A DNA stretch of 64,000 nucleotides from NCBI RefSeq assembly GCF_000266905.1, contig NC_018027.1, positions 2,294,001 through 2,358,000 on the forward strand. The letters are read 5' to 3'. This document shows positions 35,242 to 45,736 of this stretch, piece by piece. The DNA comes from Mycolicibacterium chubuense NBB4 (lineage in GTDB: Bacteria; Actinomycetota; Actinomycetes; Mycobacteriales; Mycobacteriaceae). The notes below the pieces were generated by a model, which was not told where the DNA came from, did not search any database, and saw only the letters and a list, made by a program, of their open reading frames with translations. A program made the translations under genes and the position numbers. Positions within the stretch are counted from its first letter, which is position 1. Each line of letters starts with the position of its first letter.

Positions 35242-36225
35242 ATGGGTGCGAACTTCCCCGACACCGAGACCCTGCGGTCCGCGCTGGCCTTGGCCAATCG
35301 CGCCCCCTCGGTGCACAACACACAGCCGTGGTACTGGCGCGTGGGCGGTCACAGCCTGCATCTGTACGCGAATCCGGATCTGCTTCTGCCGCATACCGAT
35401 CCCGACCGACGCGACCTCATCCTCAGCTGCGGTGCGGTACTGAACCACTGCGTCGTGGCACTCGCGGCGCTGGGCTGGCAGTCCAAGATCCACCGCTGCC
35501 CGAACCCCGCAGATGCCGATCACCTGGCTTCGCTGCAGTTGCACCGCTATCCAGCCGGAGAGCTCGATGTGACCCTGGCTGCGGCGATCCCGCGCCGTCG
35601 CACCGACCGGCGGCACTACAGTTCGTGGCCGGTTCCGCGGGGTGACATCGCTTTGATGGGTGCCCGCGCCGCGCGTGCGGGCGTGCTCCTGCGGCGTGTC
35701 GACGACCTCGCGCACCTGAAGCGTCTCGTCACCGAAGCCGCGTTGGCGCACGGGACCGACCAGGAGTATCTCGCCGAGCTCGCCGCGTGGAGTGGCCGTT
35801 ACGCCTCAGCGGCAGGCGTGCCCGCGCGCAGCGTGCCCGGCTCCAACGGCACGTCGCGCATTCCCGCGCGGGCATTCGCCGGGGGAGTGCTGACCCAGAC
35901 GGAGGCCGCCGAGGACAACGCGGTGGTCATCGCCCTGGGGACGGTCGACGACGATCGTCTGGCATGGCTTCGAGCCGGCGAGGCAACCAGCCTGGTGCTG
36001 CTGACCGCGACGGCGCTGGGATTGGCCAGCTGCCCGATCACGGAGCCGCTGGAGATCGCGGGTACCCGGGAAGCGTTGCGGGAGGACGTCTTCGGTGACG
36101 ATGGTTACCCGCAGATGCTGCTGCGGGTCGGCTGGGCGCCGATCAACGCCGATCCGTTGCCCGCGACGCCGCGCCGACCGCTCGCCGATGTCGTCGCCCA
36201 CCTGGACGGTTCGCCGCTGGACTGA
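35242..36225 (+). CDS. Acg-family nitroreductase-like protein, copy 1
   Basis: A 327-residue member of the Acg group (M. tuberculosis Rv2032, Rv3131): two nitroreductase-fold halves, with ANRAPSVHNTQPWYWRV at the N-terminus, DPDRRDLILSCGAVLNHCVVAL, RRRTDRRHYSSWPVP and GEATSLVLLTATALGLASCPITEPLE. Acg proteins bind flavin but a catalytic role is unclear; in M. tuberculosis several are DosR-induced. ATG at 35242 has GAGG 3 nt upstream; ATG 35209 is an alternative. A weak DosR-like stretch (AGGTCTTTGTGCCC, 35164-35177) lies 65-80 nt upstream. It converges with devR. Confidence 0.85.
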   Translation: MGANFPDTETLRSALALANRAPSVHNTQPWYWRVGGHSLHLYANPDLLLPHTDPDRRDLILSCGAVLNHCVVALAALGWQSKIHRCPNPADADHLASLQLHRYPAGELDVTLAAAIPRRRTDRRHYSSWPVPRGDIALMGARAARAGVLLRRVDDLAHLKRLVTEAALAHGTDQEYLAELAAWSGRYASAAGVPARSVPGSNGTSRIPARAFAGGVLTQTEAAEDNAVVIALGTVDDDRLAWLRAGEATSLVLLTATALGLASCPITEPLEIAGTREALREDVFGDDGYPQMLLRVGWAPINADPLPATPRRPLADVVAHLDGSPLD

Positions 36226-36241
36226 CGCCGGGCCGGTAGGC

Positions 36242-36892
36242 CTACTCGTGACCCTGGCGGTGCTGGCGTTCGAGTTTGGACACGAACACCGCGGCCTGTG
36301 TGCGGCGTTCCATGCCCAGCTTCGCGAGTAGTCGCGACACGTAATTCTTCACCGTCTTCTCGGCGAGGAACATCCGGGCGGCGATCTGCTTGTTGGTCAA
36401 GCCCTCGCCGAGCAGGTCGAGCAGCACACGCTCCTGGTCGGTCAGATCCGACAGCGGGTCCGTGCGTTCACCCTCGCCGCGCAGTTTGGCCATCAGCGCG
36501 GCCGCCGCCCGGTTGTCGAGCAGCGAACGACCCGATCCGACCTCTTTGATCGCGCCGGCCAGTTCCATGCCCTTGATGTCCTTGACCACATACCCGCTGG
36601 CCCCGGCGAGGATCGCGTCCAGCATCGCCTCATCGGAGGTGAACGACGTCAGCATCAGGCAGCGGAGATCGGGCATCCGGGACAGCAGGTCGCGGCACAA
36701 CTCGATGCCGTTGCCGTCGGGAAGACGGACATCGAGAACGGCGACGTCGGGTTGCAACGCCGGAATCCGCGCCATGGCCTCGGCCACCGAACCGGCCTCG
36801 CCGACCACGTCGAGTTCCGGGTCGCTGCTGAGCAGGTCGATCAGGCCACGCCGGACCACTTCATGGTCGTCTACCAGGAATACCTTCACCAT
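36242..36892 (-). CDS. devR: DevR/DosR response regulator
   Basis: A 216-residue NarL-type response regulator, one residue shorter than M. tuberculosis DevR. Receiver domain 1-120 with acidic pocket D8-D9, phosphorylation site D54 ([12 protein letters not shown]) and the loop ending YVVKDIKG; the LuxR-type helix-turn-helix follows ([40 protein letters not shown]). DevR activates the dormancy regulon on phosphorylation by DevS/DosT under low oxygen, NO or CO. ATG at 36892. It is the last gene of an Acg-USP-devR operon; devS is not in the same operon. Confidence 0.95.
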   Translation of the reverse strand: MVKVFLVDDHEVVRRGLIDLLSSDPELDVVGEAGSVAEAMARIPALQPDVAVLDVRLPDGNGIELCRDLLSRMPDLRCLMLTSFTSDEAMLDAILAGASGYVVKDIKGMELAGAIKEVGSGRSLLDNRAAAALMAKLRGEGERTDPLSDLTDQERVLLDLLGEGLTNKQIAARMFLAEKTVKNYVSRLLAKLGMERRTQAAVFVSKLERQHRQGHE

Positions 36893-36925
36893 ATTGCGAC
36901 GTCCACCCCTATCGGTCGGCACGGT

Positions 36926-37750
36926 TCACAGTGCATTATGCGGGTCGCACACCAGGATTGAACAGTCCGTGTCCCGAAGGGCGGCGTTGCCGGGCGCACC
37001 GATGAGCTTGCCCACGCTGCCGCATCGACCTCTGTCGGTGACTACCAGCTGAATCGCCGGGGCGTGAGCGGCCAGGTAATCGAGTGTGTCGCCGTGAAGC
37101 TTGACCGAGGTGACCTCGACGTCGGGGAAGTGGCGCCGCCACTCGGCGAGCCGACGCTCCCATCGGCTCAATGCGTCAGAAGGTATCCGGGCGGGGGTCA
37201 GCACCCGCACCGGCGCGCCGCGCCGCCGGGCCTCTTCCAGGCCCAGCCGCAGGACCGCGCTTTCGGCCTGATTGTCGCTGACCTCGACCACGATCGCACG
37301 GGACACCGCGCTGTGCGGCTTGTGCGCGCGCACGACCGCCACCGGACACTGCGCCGCGGCCGCCAGTGCGGCCGCAGTGGAGCCGATGCGCCCCCGAGTG
37401 GCGTGCTTGAGCCCGCGCGCACCGACGCACAACATCGTCGCCGAACGCGCTGCCTCCAGGAGCGCTTCGACGGGCCGGCCCTGAAGGATCTCGACCTCGA
37501 TCTTGACCGGGCGCTCCGTCGATTCGACAGCCGTCAGTACGTAGCGCACCGCGATGTCGGCGGTCGCCATGCGGCGCGCCTGGTCCTGCGGATCGACCAC
37601 GTCATGGCCCGTCGAATCGATCACATACACCAGGCGCAATGGGATGTCGCGATCGATCGCCTCGTCGATCGCCCAGAGGGCGGCGTCGACGGCAGCCGGT
37701 GATCCGTCGACACCGACAACCACAGACGGTGCCGGATTTGCTCCTAACAT
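36926..37750 (-). CDS. Tandem universal stress protein (Rv3134c-like)
   Basis: A 274-residue protein with two USP domains (about 8-140 and 150-270). The first has VVVGVDGSPAA and the ATP-binding pattern GARG-x9-GST (GARGLKHATRGRIGST); the second keeps the fold but has a weaker loop (TDRGRCGSVGKLIGAPGN). In M. tuberculosis the similar Rv3134c sits directly upstream of devR and shares its DosR promoters, the same order as here. ATG at 37750 overlaps the Acg stop by 7 nt, with AGGAG 6 nt upstream inside the Acg gene. Confidence 0.9.
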   Translation of the reverse strand: MLGANPAPSVVVGVDGSPAAVDAALWAIDEAIDRDIPLRLVYVIDSTGHDVVDPQDQARRMATADIAVRYVLTAVESTERPVKIEVEILQGRPVEALLEAARSATMLCVGARGLKHATRGRIGSTAAALAAAAQCPVAVVRAHKPHSAVSRAIVVEVSDNQAESAVLRLGLEEARRRGAPVRVLTPARIPSDALSRWERRLAEWRRHFPDVEVTSVKLHGDTLDYLAAHAPAIQLVVTDRGRCGSVGKLIGAPGNAALRDTDCSILVCDPHNAL

Positions 37751-38739
37751 GTTGCACTCCTGCGTATTTCGACTACTTGCTCAATGGGTCTGCGAGGCGT
37801 CGGCGGCGGGGTGGCGTCCAACGCCGGTGCCCGGCCGATGCGCACCAGAACCTGAGGGATCGCATCGTTGGCGATCAACGACGCGACGACTTCGCGACCG
37901 GACGGATCTTCGGTCACATGGGTCAGCGTGCATGTCGTCAGGCCTGCGACGGTGGCGTCGAGAAGGAGAGCGGACAGCGCCTCCCCGCAACGCAGGATGC
38001 TCTCGCCGGAGTCGTCGTCGGTGGACAGCACGACGATCATGGAATGGTCGTCGGCCATCTCCGTGCGCCGCTCAGGATGGGTGGCCAGCGGAAAAGCGCT
38101 CGCGACGTCGACTCGGCCGCTCTCGGCCGCAGATACCAACGCGCTGTGCGGAATTCCGTCACTGGTCACGAAATTGGCTGTCCACAGCAGGATTTCGTGA
38201 TGATAGGCGGCGTCGTGGTGGCGTAGCGCCTCGGTGAGCTGGGAGGCTTCGGCCAATTCGGTGCGCATCTCGTCGGCGAGGACGCTCAGTCGCACGCCGC
38301 GCGGTTGCGCGCCTGCGTCCACGACGTCGAGAAAGGCGTCCCAATCCGGCGGTGCCGCGAAGGGCAGACGATCGGTGCGCCGCAACAGGATAGCGTCGGC
38401 CCGCCGTTTCTGCTGCTCGGAGACCGACGCGGCGGAGCTGAAAGTCAGGCGCGCCAGATGCAGCGGTTCGTCGGGATCGGGGAACCGCGACACCGTGCTG
38501 TCCCAGCCGGCGGCCGACATCGCCACCCTCAGATGGTGCAGCGCGGCACCGCAACTGATCAGCGCCTGGCGGCCCGTGCGGTCTGTCGAGCGAACGAGCC
38601 GGGCGGGGTCGGCGAACAAGTCGACCGAGTCGTCGGTGACGATCCAGCGCCATGGCTGGCTGTTGAGCACCGACGGCGCCCTGCAGGCCAGCTGAAGTGC
38701 GTTGATGATCACCCCCAACCCGACTTGCGTCGTTGGCAT
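37744..38739 (-). CDS. Acg-family nitroreductase-like protein, copy 2
   Basis: A 331-residue paralog of the gene at 35242: QLACRAPSVLNSQPWRWIV, STDRTGRQALISCGAALHHL, LLRRTDRLPFAAPPDW and GEALSALLLDATVAGLTTCTLTHV. Closest in context to M. tuberculosis Rv3131, which lies near devR/devS. ATG at 38739 with GGAGG 5 nt upstream. First gene of the Acg-USP-devR operon, with a DosR-box-like element 53-72 nt upstream, so DevR would control its own gene. Confidence 0.87.
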   Translation of the reverse strand: MPTTQVGLGVIINALQLACRAPSVLNSQPWRWIVTDDSVDLFADPARLVRSTDRTGRQALISCGAALHHLRVAMSAAGWDSTVSRFPDPDEPLHLARLTFSSAASVSEQQKRRADAILLRRTDRLPFAAPPDWDAFLDVVDAGAQPRGVRLSVLADEMRTELAEASQLTEALRHHDAAYHHEILLWTANFVTSDGIPHSALVSAAESGRVDVASAFPLATHPERRTEMADDHSMIVVLSTDDDSGESILRCGEALSALLLDATVAGLTTCTLTHVTEDPSGREVVASLIANDAIPQVLVRIGRAPALDATPPPTPRRPIEQVVEIRRSATC

Positions 38740-38791
38740 CGTGACCTCCGTTCGGCTCAGTCTCAACATTGCCCGCGACGGCGACCCGCGG

Positions 38792-38811
38792 ACAGGGCCA
38801 ATGGTCCTCAA
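38792..38811 (-). promoter_or_regulatory. DosR-box-like element between acg-usp-devR and devS
   Basis: On the minus strand the 20-mer begins TTGAGGACCATT and ends GGCCCTGT; 13 of 20 positions match TTSGGGACTWWAGTCCCSAA, including GGAC and GCCC at the right spacing. Its centre is about 62 nt upstream of the Acg start, so a transcript starting near 38760 would place the box at -41, the usual DosR position. It also lies 24 nt before the devS start. Confidence 0.5.
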
Positions 38812-38819
38812 CCAGGTGA

Positions 38820-40565
<1,746 letters not shown>

Positions 40566-40792
40566 CGCACCGCCACGGGTAGCTCGCTCCTCTCCGAAGA
40601 CGTCGGCCGTGCGGATGCGGCGGCCGGAATATCCCCAGTTCACCGCAGTGCGACGGTGACGAGATCGCTTCTCATTGGCAACGGTTGAATAACGCCAGAT
40701 TTGTCGCGTCGGTGTTTTCGCAAATTGTCGGTTCAGTAAGCCCAGTAAGCGATCGAAATTCGCACAGCACGACTCAGAAGGACTGGGAGCAC

Positions 40793-43700
40793 ATGTCACG
40801 GACCAAGAAGGGCATCGTCGTTGTCATGATGGGCAGCGCGGGGATGTTCCTGAGTGCGCCGTTGCTGAGCCCGCTGGCGACCGCCGAGCCAACCCGCGGC
40901 GGGGTGCCATGTGTCGGGATTCTGCAGCAAATCGTCTCCCACCCGGCCGACATTCCGACTGCGCTGCACAACGCTTCGTCGTCCCTCACCGGGGGCCCCG
41001 GACAGCCGCCTCCGCCTGTCGTGGTCCCGCCAGCGAGTTCGTCCTCGGCGGGTGCGCCGCCGCTGCCCCCGCGTCCGCCGGCCTCGGTGTCGACGTCGTC
41101 GTCCGGGGTCACGCCGCCGGTGCCGGGCGGCCCGGGCAGTCCGGCGTCGAACACGGTGGGGGCAGCCACCCCGCCCGCGCCGCCGCGCCCGCCGGCACCT
41201 CTCGGTGCGTCATTGGGAGGTGGCACGCCGCCGGCTCCGCCCGCTCCGGGCGTTCCGACCGTGACGTCAACCGGTGGCGGTACCCCGCCGGCGCCTCCCG
41301 CCCCGGGAGTTCCTGTCGGCACGCCGGTGGCCAACGTGGCGCCCCCGGCGCCGCCTGCGCCGGGCCTGCCGGTCGTCGGCGATGCCGGCGCGGCGGTTCC
41401 GCCGATGCCGCCCGCTCCGGGCGGCCCCGTCGCGGTTCCTGTCGGGGCGGGCGCGCCCCCGGCCCCGCCCGCTCCAGGCGGCCCCGTCGCGGTTCCTGTC
41501 GGTGCAGGTGCGCCGCCGGCCCCGCCTGCCCCCGGCGCACCGGTCGTCGGTGAGGCCGGCGCTGCGGCACCCCCGGTCCCCGGTGTTCCGGGCGCTCCGG
41601 TGGCGGCAGCGGCGGGCGATGCCGGACCCGGCGGAGCAGGCCTTCCCGGTGCCCCGGTCGAGGGTGCCGCAGGCGCAGCCGCGCCCGGCGGTGCGCCTGG
41701 CGCTGGCGCTCCCGGTGCCGGAGGGGCCGGTGCTATCGGTCCGGGCGGTGCTCCTGGCGCTGGTGCTCCAGTCGTCGGTGAAGCCGGTGCGGTGGGTCCG
41801 GGTGGTGCTCCTGGCGCTGGCGCTCCTGTCGTCGGTGAAGCTGGCGCGGTTACGCCGCCGGCACCCGGAGCGCCTGGTGCTCCGATCGCCGCGGCCGCCG
41901 GGAACGCGACCCCGCCCGCTCCGCCTGCCCCGGGCGCTCCGGTGGCCGGTGAGGGTGGTGTCGTGACACCGCCGGCGCCTCCTGCTCCTGCGACTCCGGT
42001 GGGTTCGTCGGTGGGCGGTGGTACGCCTCCCGCACCGCCTGCCCCAGGCGCTCCGGTCGCCGGTGAGGGTGGTCTGGTGACACCGCCGGCGCCTCCCGCT
42101 CCTGCGACTCCGGTGGGTTCGTCGGTGGGCGGTGGTACGCCTCCCGCACCGCCTGCCCCAGGCGCTCCGGTCGCCGGTGAGGGTGGTCTGGTGACACCGC
42201 CGGCGCCTCCCGCTCCCGCGACGCCGGTGGGTTCATCGGTGGGCGGTGGGACGCCGCCGGCGCCGGGTGCGCCGGGTGCTCCGGTGGAGGGTTCGTCGGG
42301 TGTGGTGACGCCGCCGGCGCCTCCTGCTCCTGCGACGCCGGTGGGTTCGTCGGTGGGCGGTGGGACGCCGCCGGCGCCGGGTGCGCCGGGTGCTCCGGTG
42401 GAGGGTTCGTCGGGTGTGGTGACGCCGCCGGCGCCTCCTGCTCCTGCGACGCCGGTCGGGAACTCGGTCGAGACCTTCTCACCTCCTGCGCCGCCTGCTC
42501 CGGCCGCACCGTCGTCGAGTTCGGCGGAGACGTTCTCTCCGCCCGCGCCTCCTGCTCCTGCGACACCTGCGGGTTCGTCGGTGGAGGTGGCGACGCCGCC
42601 GGCGCCGGGTGCTCCGGGTGTGCCGGTGCAGGGGTCGTCGAGTGTGGTGACTCCTCCGGCGCCGGGTGTGCCTGGGACACCTGCGGGTTCGTCGGTGGAG
42701 GTGGCGACGCCGCCCGCGCCGGGTGTTCCGGGTGTGCCGGTGCAGGGGTCGTCGAGTGTGGTGACTCCTCCGGCGCCGGGTGTGCCTGGGACACCGGTGA
42801 ATTCGTCGGTGGAGGTAGCGACGCCGCCGGCTCCGGGTGCGCCGGGTGTGCCGGTGGTGACTGAGGCGGGTGCGGCGACGCCGCCTGCGCCGGGCGCCCC
42901 GGGTGTGCCGGTGGTGACTGAGGCGGGTGCGGCGACGCCGCCTGCGCCGGGTGCGCCGGGTGTGCCGGTGGTGACTGAGGCGGGTGCGGCGACGCCGCCT
43001 GCGCCGGGTGCGCCGGGTGTGCCGGTGGTGACTGAGGCGGGTGCGGCGACGCCGCCTGCGCCGGGTGCGCCGGGTGTGCCGGTGGTGACTGAGGCGGGTG
43101 CGGCGACGCCGCCTGCGCCGGGCGCCCCGGGTGTGCCGGTGGTGACTGAAGGGGCTGCGGCGACGCCGCCTGCGCCGGGTGCCCCGGGTGCTCCGGTGGC
43201 GGTGCCCGCGGGTGCGGCGACGCCGCCTGCGCCGGGTGCCCCGGGTGCTCCGGTGGTGACTGAAGGGGCTGTGGCGACGCCGCCTGCGCCGGGTGCGCCG
43301 GGTGCTCCGGTGGCGGTGCCCGCGGGTGCGGCGACGCCGCCCGCTCCGGGCGCCCCCGCGGCGCCGATCTTCGGCGATGCCGGCGCCGCGGCTCCGGGTG
43401 GAGGCGCTCCGGTGGCCGACGCTGCCGGTGCGGCGGGAGGCGCTGGTGCTCCGGGTGGAGGCGCTCCGGTGGCCGACGCCGCAGGTGGCGTCGGCGGTGC
43501 CGGTACGCCAGGCGCCGGCGCCCCGCTGGCCAACGCCGCCGGCGGTGCCGGTGCACCGGCCGGCGTGCCCGGCGGCGGTGCGCCGGTGGAGGCAGCCGCT
43601 GGGGCGGTGGGTCCTGCCGGCCCGCCCGCTCCCGGTGCCCCTGTCGCTGCTGCGGTTCCCGCGGGAACGCCTCCGGCGCCTCCGGTTCCGGCTGCGCCGA

Positions 43701-44566
43701 TCTTCGGCGACGCCGGTGTGGCAACGCCTCCGGTACCGCCGGTGCCAGGCGCGCCTGTCGGCGCGACGGTGCCTGGTGTGACTCCTCCGGTACCGCCGGT
43801 GCCGGGGACGCCTGTCGGCGCGACGGTGCCTGGTGTGACTCCGCCGGCTCCGCCGGTGCCGGGGACGCCTGTCGGCGCGACGGTGCCTGGTGTGACTCCG
43901 CCGGCTCCGCCGGTGCCGGGCACGCCTGTCGGCGCGACGGTGCCTGGTGTGACTCCGCCGGCTCCGCCGGTGCCGGGCACGCCTGTCGGCGCGACGGTTA
44001 CCGGCGGCACACCTCCGGCACCTCCGGTTCCGGCGACTCCGGTCGCCAGCTCGGTCCCGGGCGCGACGCCTCCGGTGCCGCCGGCCCCGCCGTCGTCGGT
44101 CGGCGTCAACACCGAGGCCCCGCAGCCGCCGGTGCCCGGGACGCCCGGTAACGCGCTGACGGTGCGGGACCTGTTGACGCCGCCCGGTGTGCTTCGCACC
44201 GTGCAGGACACCGCGTCCTCGGTGGCCGGGGTCCTGCCTCCGCCGCCGGCTCCGGCGCCGGGTGCGGCGGGAGCGGTCGGTGTCGGTGCTCCGCCGGTGC
44301 CGGATGGGGTGACCCCGCTGCTGGCGACTGGCGTGTCCAACCTGGTGGCGCCCTCGCCGCTCAACATCCCGACGATCCCGGGCCTGCCGATTCCGCTGCC
44401 CAATCAGATCCCGGTGCCGTCGGACCTGTTGTGCGCGGGAACGGATTGGTCTGCGACGCAAGGAGATCCGGCGGTCGCACCGGCGGCAGGCGCGGACATT
44501 CCGCGGTCGCTGGTCACCGGGCCGGCGCCGGCCACCGATCGTCGCGACAGGTGGGGCACCCAGTAG
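40793..44566 (+). CDS. Giant exported Pro/Gly/Ala/Val repeat protein
   Basis: 1,257 residues. Signal peptide 1-32 (KK near the start, hydrophobic VVVMMGSAGMFLSAPLL, cleavage near ATAEP), a short N-domain with C40 (GVPCVGILQQIVSH), then about a thousand residues of low-complexity repeats of 19 residues built on TPPAPPAPGxPV, and a C-domain with RDLLTPPGVLRTVQDTASSV and C1214 (LLCAGTDW). These are the only two Cys. The repeats hold almost no charged or aromatic residues, so an extended, polyproline- or collagen-like wall-spanning rod is plausible. ATG with GGGAG upstream. I do not recognise a named family. Confidence 0.8.
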   Translation: MSRTKKGIVVVMMGSAGMFLSAPLLSPLATAEPTRGGVPCVGILQQIVSHPADIPTALHNASSSLTGGPGQPPPPVVVPPASSSSAGAPPLPPRPPASVSTSSSGVTPPVPGGPGSPASNTVGAATPPAPPRPPAPLGASLGGGTPPAPPAPGVPTVTSTGGGTPPAPPAPGVPVGTPVANVAPPAPPAPGLPVVGDAGAAVPPMPPAPGGPVAVPVGAGAPPAPPAPGGPVAVPVGAGAPPAPPAPGAPVVGEAGAAAPPVPGVPGAPVAAAAGDAGPGGAGLPGAPVEGAAGAAAPGGAPGAGAPGAGGAGAIGPGGAPGAGAPVVGEAGAVGPGGAPGAGAPVVGEAGAVTPPAPGAPGAPIAAAAGNATPPAPPAPGAPVAGEGGVVTPPAPPAPATPVGSSVGGGTPPAPPAPGAPVAGEGGLVTPPAPPAPATPVGSSVGGGTPPAPPAPGAPVAGEGGLVTPPAPPAPATPVGSSVGGGTPPAPGAPGAPVEGSSGVVTPPAPPAPATPVGSSVGGGTPPAPGAPGAPVEGSSGVVTPPAPPAPATPVGNSVETFSPPAPPAPAAPSSSSAETFSPPAPPAPATPAGSSVEVATPPAPGAPGVPVQGSSSVVTPPAPGVPGTPAGSSVEVATPPAPGVPGVPVQGSSSVVTPPAPGVPGTPVNSSVEVATPPAPGAPGVPVVTEAGAATPPAPGAPGVPVVTEAGAATPPAPGAPGVPVVTEAGAATPPAPGAPGVPVVTEAGAATPPAPGAPGVPVVTEAGAATPPAPGAPGVPVVTEGAAATPPAPGAPGAPVAVPAGAATPPAPGAPGAPVVTEGAVATPPAPGAPGAPVAVPAGAATPPAPGAPAAPIFGDAGAAAPGGGAPVADAAGAAGGAGAPGGGAPVADAAGGVGGAGTPGAGAPLANAAGGAGAPAGVPGGGAPVEAAAGAVGPAGPPAPGAPVAAAVPAGTPPAPPVPAAPIFGDAGVATPPVPPVPGAPVGATVPGVTPPVPPVPGTPVGATVPGVTPPAPPVPGTPVGATVPGVTPPAPPVPGTPVGATVPGVTPPAPPVPGTPVGATVTGGTPPAPPVPATPVASSVPGATPPVPPAPPSSVGVNTEAPQPPVPGTPGNALTVRDLLTPPGVLRTVQDTASSVAGVLPPPPAPAPGAAGAVGVGAPPVPDGVTPLLATGVSNLVAPSPLNIPTIPGLPIPLPNQIPVPSDLLCAGTDWSATQGDPAVAPAAGADIPRSLVTGPAPATDRRDRWGTQ
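42848..43189 (+). repeat. 57-bp tandem repeats, six units
   Basis: Five units encode the identical 19 residues starting VPVVTEAGAATPPAPG, at 42848, 42905, 42962, 43019 and 43076; a sixth at 43133 differs (VVTEGAAA). The DNA copies are nearly identical, so copy number can change by slippage or recombination. In frame with the coding sequence. Confidence 0.9.
43754..43981 (+). repeat. Second 57-bp tandem block, four units
   Basis: Units starting at 43754, 43811, 43868 and 43925 encode PVGATVPGVTPP(A/V)PPVPGT; a fifth, diverged copy follows at 43982. Same 19-residue length as the first block, which shows that one ancestral unit was amplified more than once. Confidence 0.85.
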
Positions 44567-44574
44567 AGACGGCG

Positions 44575-44598
44575 CCGCGCGGCGCAGCCGCCGCGCGG
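44575..44598 (+). terminator. Terminator-like hairpin after the repeat-protein gene
   Basis: CCGCGCGGCG-cagc-CGCCGCGCGG, a perfect 10-bp stem with a 4-nt loop, begins 9 nt after the stop. There is no T-tract, which is common for actinobacterial terminators. Confidence 0.6.
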
Positions 44599-44684
44599 TG
44601 TCGGAGCGGGTGACGCAGGCGAAGCCGGCCATCCTCCTCTGCATGGGGTGGTCGGCAGACCCGCACCGCTCGTGCCGTGGAGCA

Positions 44685-44715
44685 TGTACTTCGAGGCGCA
44701 AGGGCTCGAAGTACA
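44685..44715. repeat. Perfect 11-bp inverted repeat
   Basis: TGTACTTCGAG, a 9-nt loop (gcgcaaggg) and CTCGAAGTACA. It lies 180 bp beyond the GAF-ANTAR stop. It could be a second terminator, a processing site or a protein-binding site; sequence alone does not decide. Confidence 0.5.
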
Positions 44716-44895
44716 GGCTCCCGCTCTGCCCGGGTTAGCGCCAGGACCGTGAAGCGCCCGGTGCTGTGCGTCAGCTCCGGGCAGAATCGCAGTGTGGCGC
44801 ACTAGATCTCGCGCACGCTGGCCGCTCGCTCCACCGGTTCTGGGATGGCCGACGCGGACGCTCGAGCGCGTCAGTGACTAACGCTGCCGCGCAGG

Positions 44896-45615
44896 CTATT
44901 TCGCTACCTGTCCGTCGGTGGACTGCGCATTGGCCACCAGATCGACGGCAACCTGGGTCAGCGGCACGTTGGAGTCCTGGGACAGCTTGCGTAGCAACTC
45001 GAATGCTTGAACGGCATCGACGCGGTACCGCTCCATGATCATGCCCTTGGCCTGGCCGATGACGTCACGACTGGATAGCGCCCGCCGGAACTGCTCTTCG
45101 CGCCGGGCGGAGTTCCACGCCACCGACGAATGCGCCGCGAAGATCAACCCCATCGTGCGTGACTCGGGGCCGAACACATGCGGTTCCTCGGCGTAGACGT
45201 TCAGCGCCCCGAGCGTCTCACCGGCGATGAACAACTGGAACGCCATGACCGCCCGGATCGGCGTCTCGGCGAGCGCGTCCCGCCGGTAGTTGGGGAAGCG
45301 TTCGTCGGTTTCCAGGTTGGGTACATGGACCGTCTTCTCCTCCCAGGCCGCGGTCAGGCAGGGGCCTTCGCGGTGCCGCTGCTGGATCTTGTCCAGCAGC
45401 AGCGGCCACTGCGAGGTGGCCGCCGGCGTCTCGATGTGCTTGGCATTGCGCGTCAGGGTGATCCCCGCGTGCGCCGCACCCGGGACCTCCGCGGCGGCGT
45501 GCTCGGCCAATTCCGCGATGACGGTGTCGGAGTCGGTGTCCGGCCTGTTGTGCAGCCCTTGCACCAACTCGGCCACTCGCAAATGGGCGGCCTCCATGGC
45601 GGCTTGATCGTTCAC
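44896..45615 (-). CDS. GAF-ANTAR RNA-binding regulator, second copy
   Basis: 239 residues: GAF domain about 20-165 (HAGITLTRNAKHIETPAATS, REGPCLTAAWEEKTVHVPNL, AFQLFIAGETLGALNVYAEE) and ANTAR domain about 170-230 (RDVIGQAKGMIMERYRVDAVQAFELLRKLSQDSN). Same architecture as the protein at 20365, and like other mycobacterial ANTAR antiterminators. GTG start at 45615 with a weak ribosome site GGTGA. Ligand and RNA targets unknown. Confidence 0.87.
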   Translation of the reverse strand: MNDQAAMEAAHLRVAELVQGLHNRPDTDSDTVIAELAEHAAAEVPGAAHAGITLTRNAKHIETPAATSQWPLLLDKIQQRHREGPCLTAAWEEKTVHVPNLETDERFPNYRRDALAETPIRAVMAFQLFIAGETLGALNVYAEEPHVFGPESRTMGLIFAAHSSVAWNSARREEQFRRALSSRDVIGQAKGMIMERYRVDAVQAFELLRKLSQDSNVPLTQVAVDLVANAQSTDGQVAK

Positions 45616-45736
45616 CCGTCACCATCCGATTTTCTGGACCCTCGATAAGGGTCTTCAGGTTACCGCTGAGTATCGCCCACGGCGCGGGCATGGCCGATGT
45701 CGCTTCGATGACCATCCCGCGGCCGTCACTGCGGTC

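Larger units (their letters stand above)
44567..44895. other. Intergenic region with two hairpins
   Basis: 329 bases between the convergent repeat-protein and GAF-ANTAR genes. It holds a GC-rich terminator-like hairpin (44575-44598) and a perfect 11-bp inverted repeat (44685-44715). No convincing coding region on either strand. Confidence 0.6.

Noticed and set aside
42848..43189. CRISPR-like array
   Set aside because: The repeats are directly adjacent without unique spacers and are in frame with a coding sequence.
40774..44403. A 1,209-codon open frame on the minus strand opposite the repeat protein
   Set aside because: It is a by-product of the repeated GC-rich codons; it has no signal, ribosome site or domain, and the plus strand has a signal peptide and a proper start.
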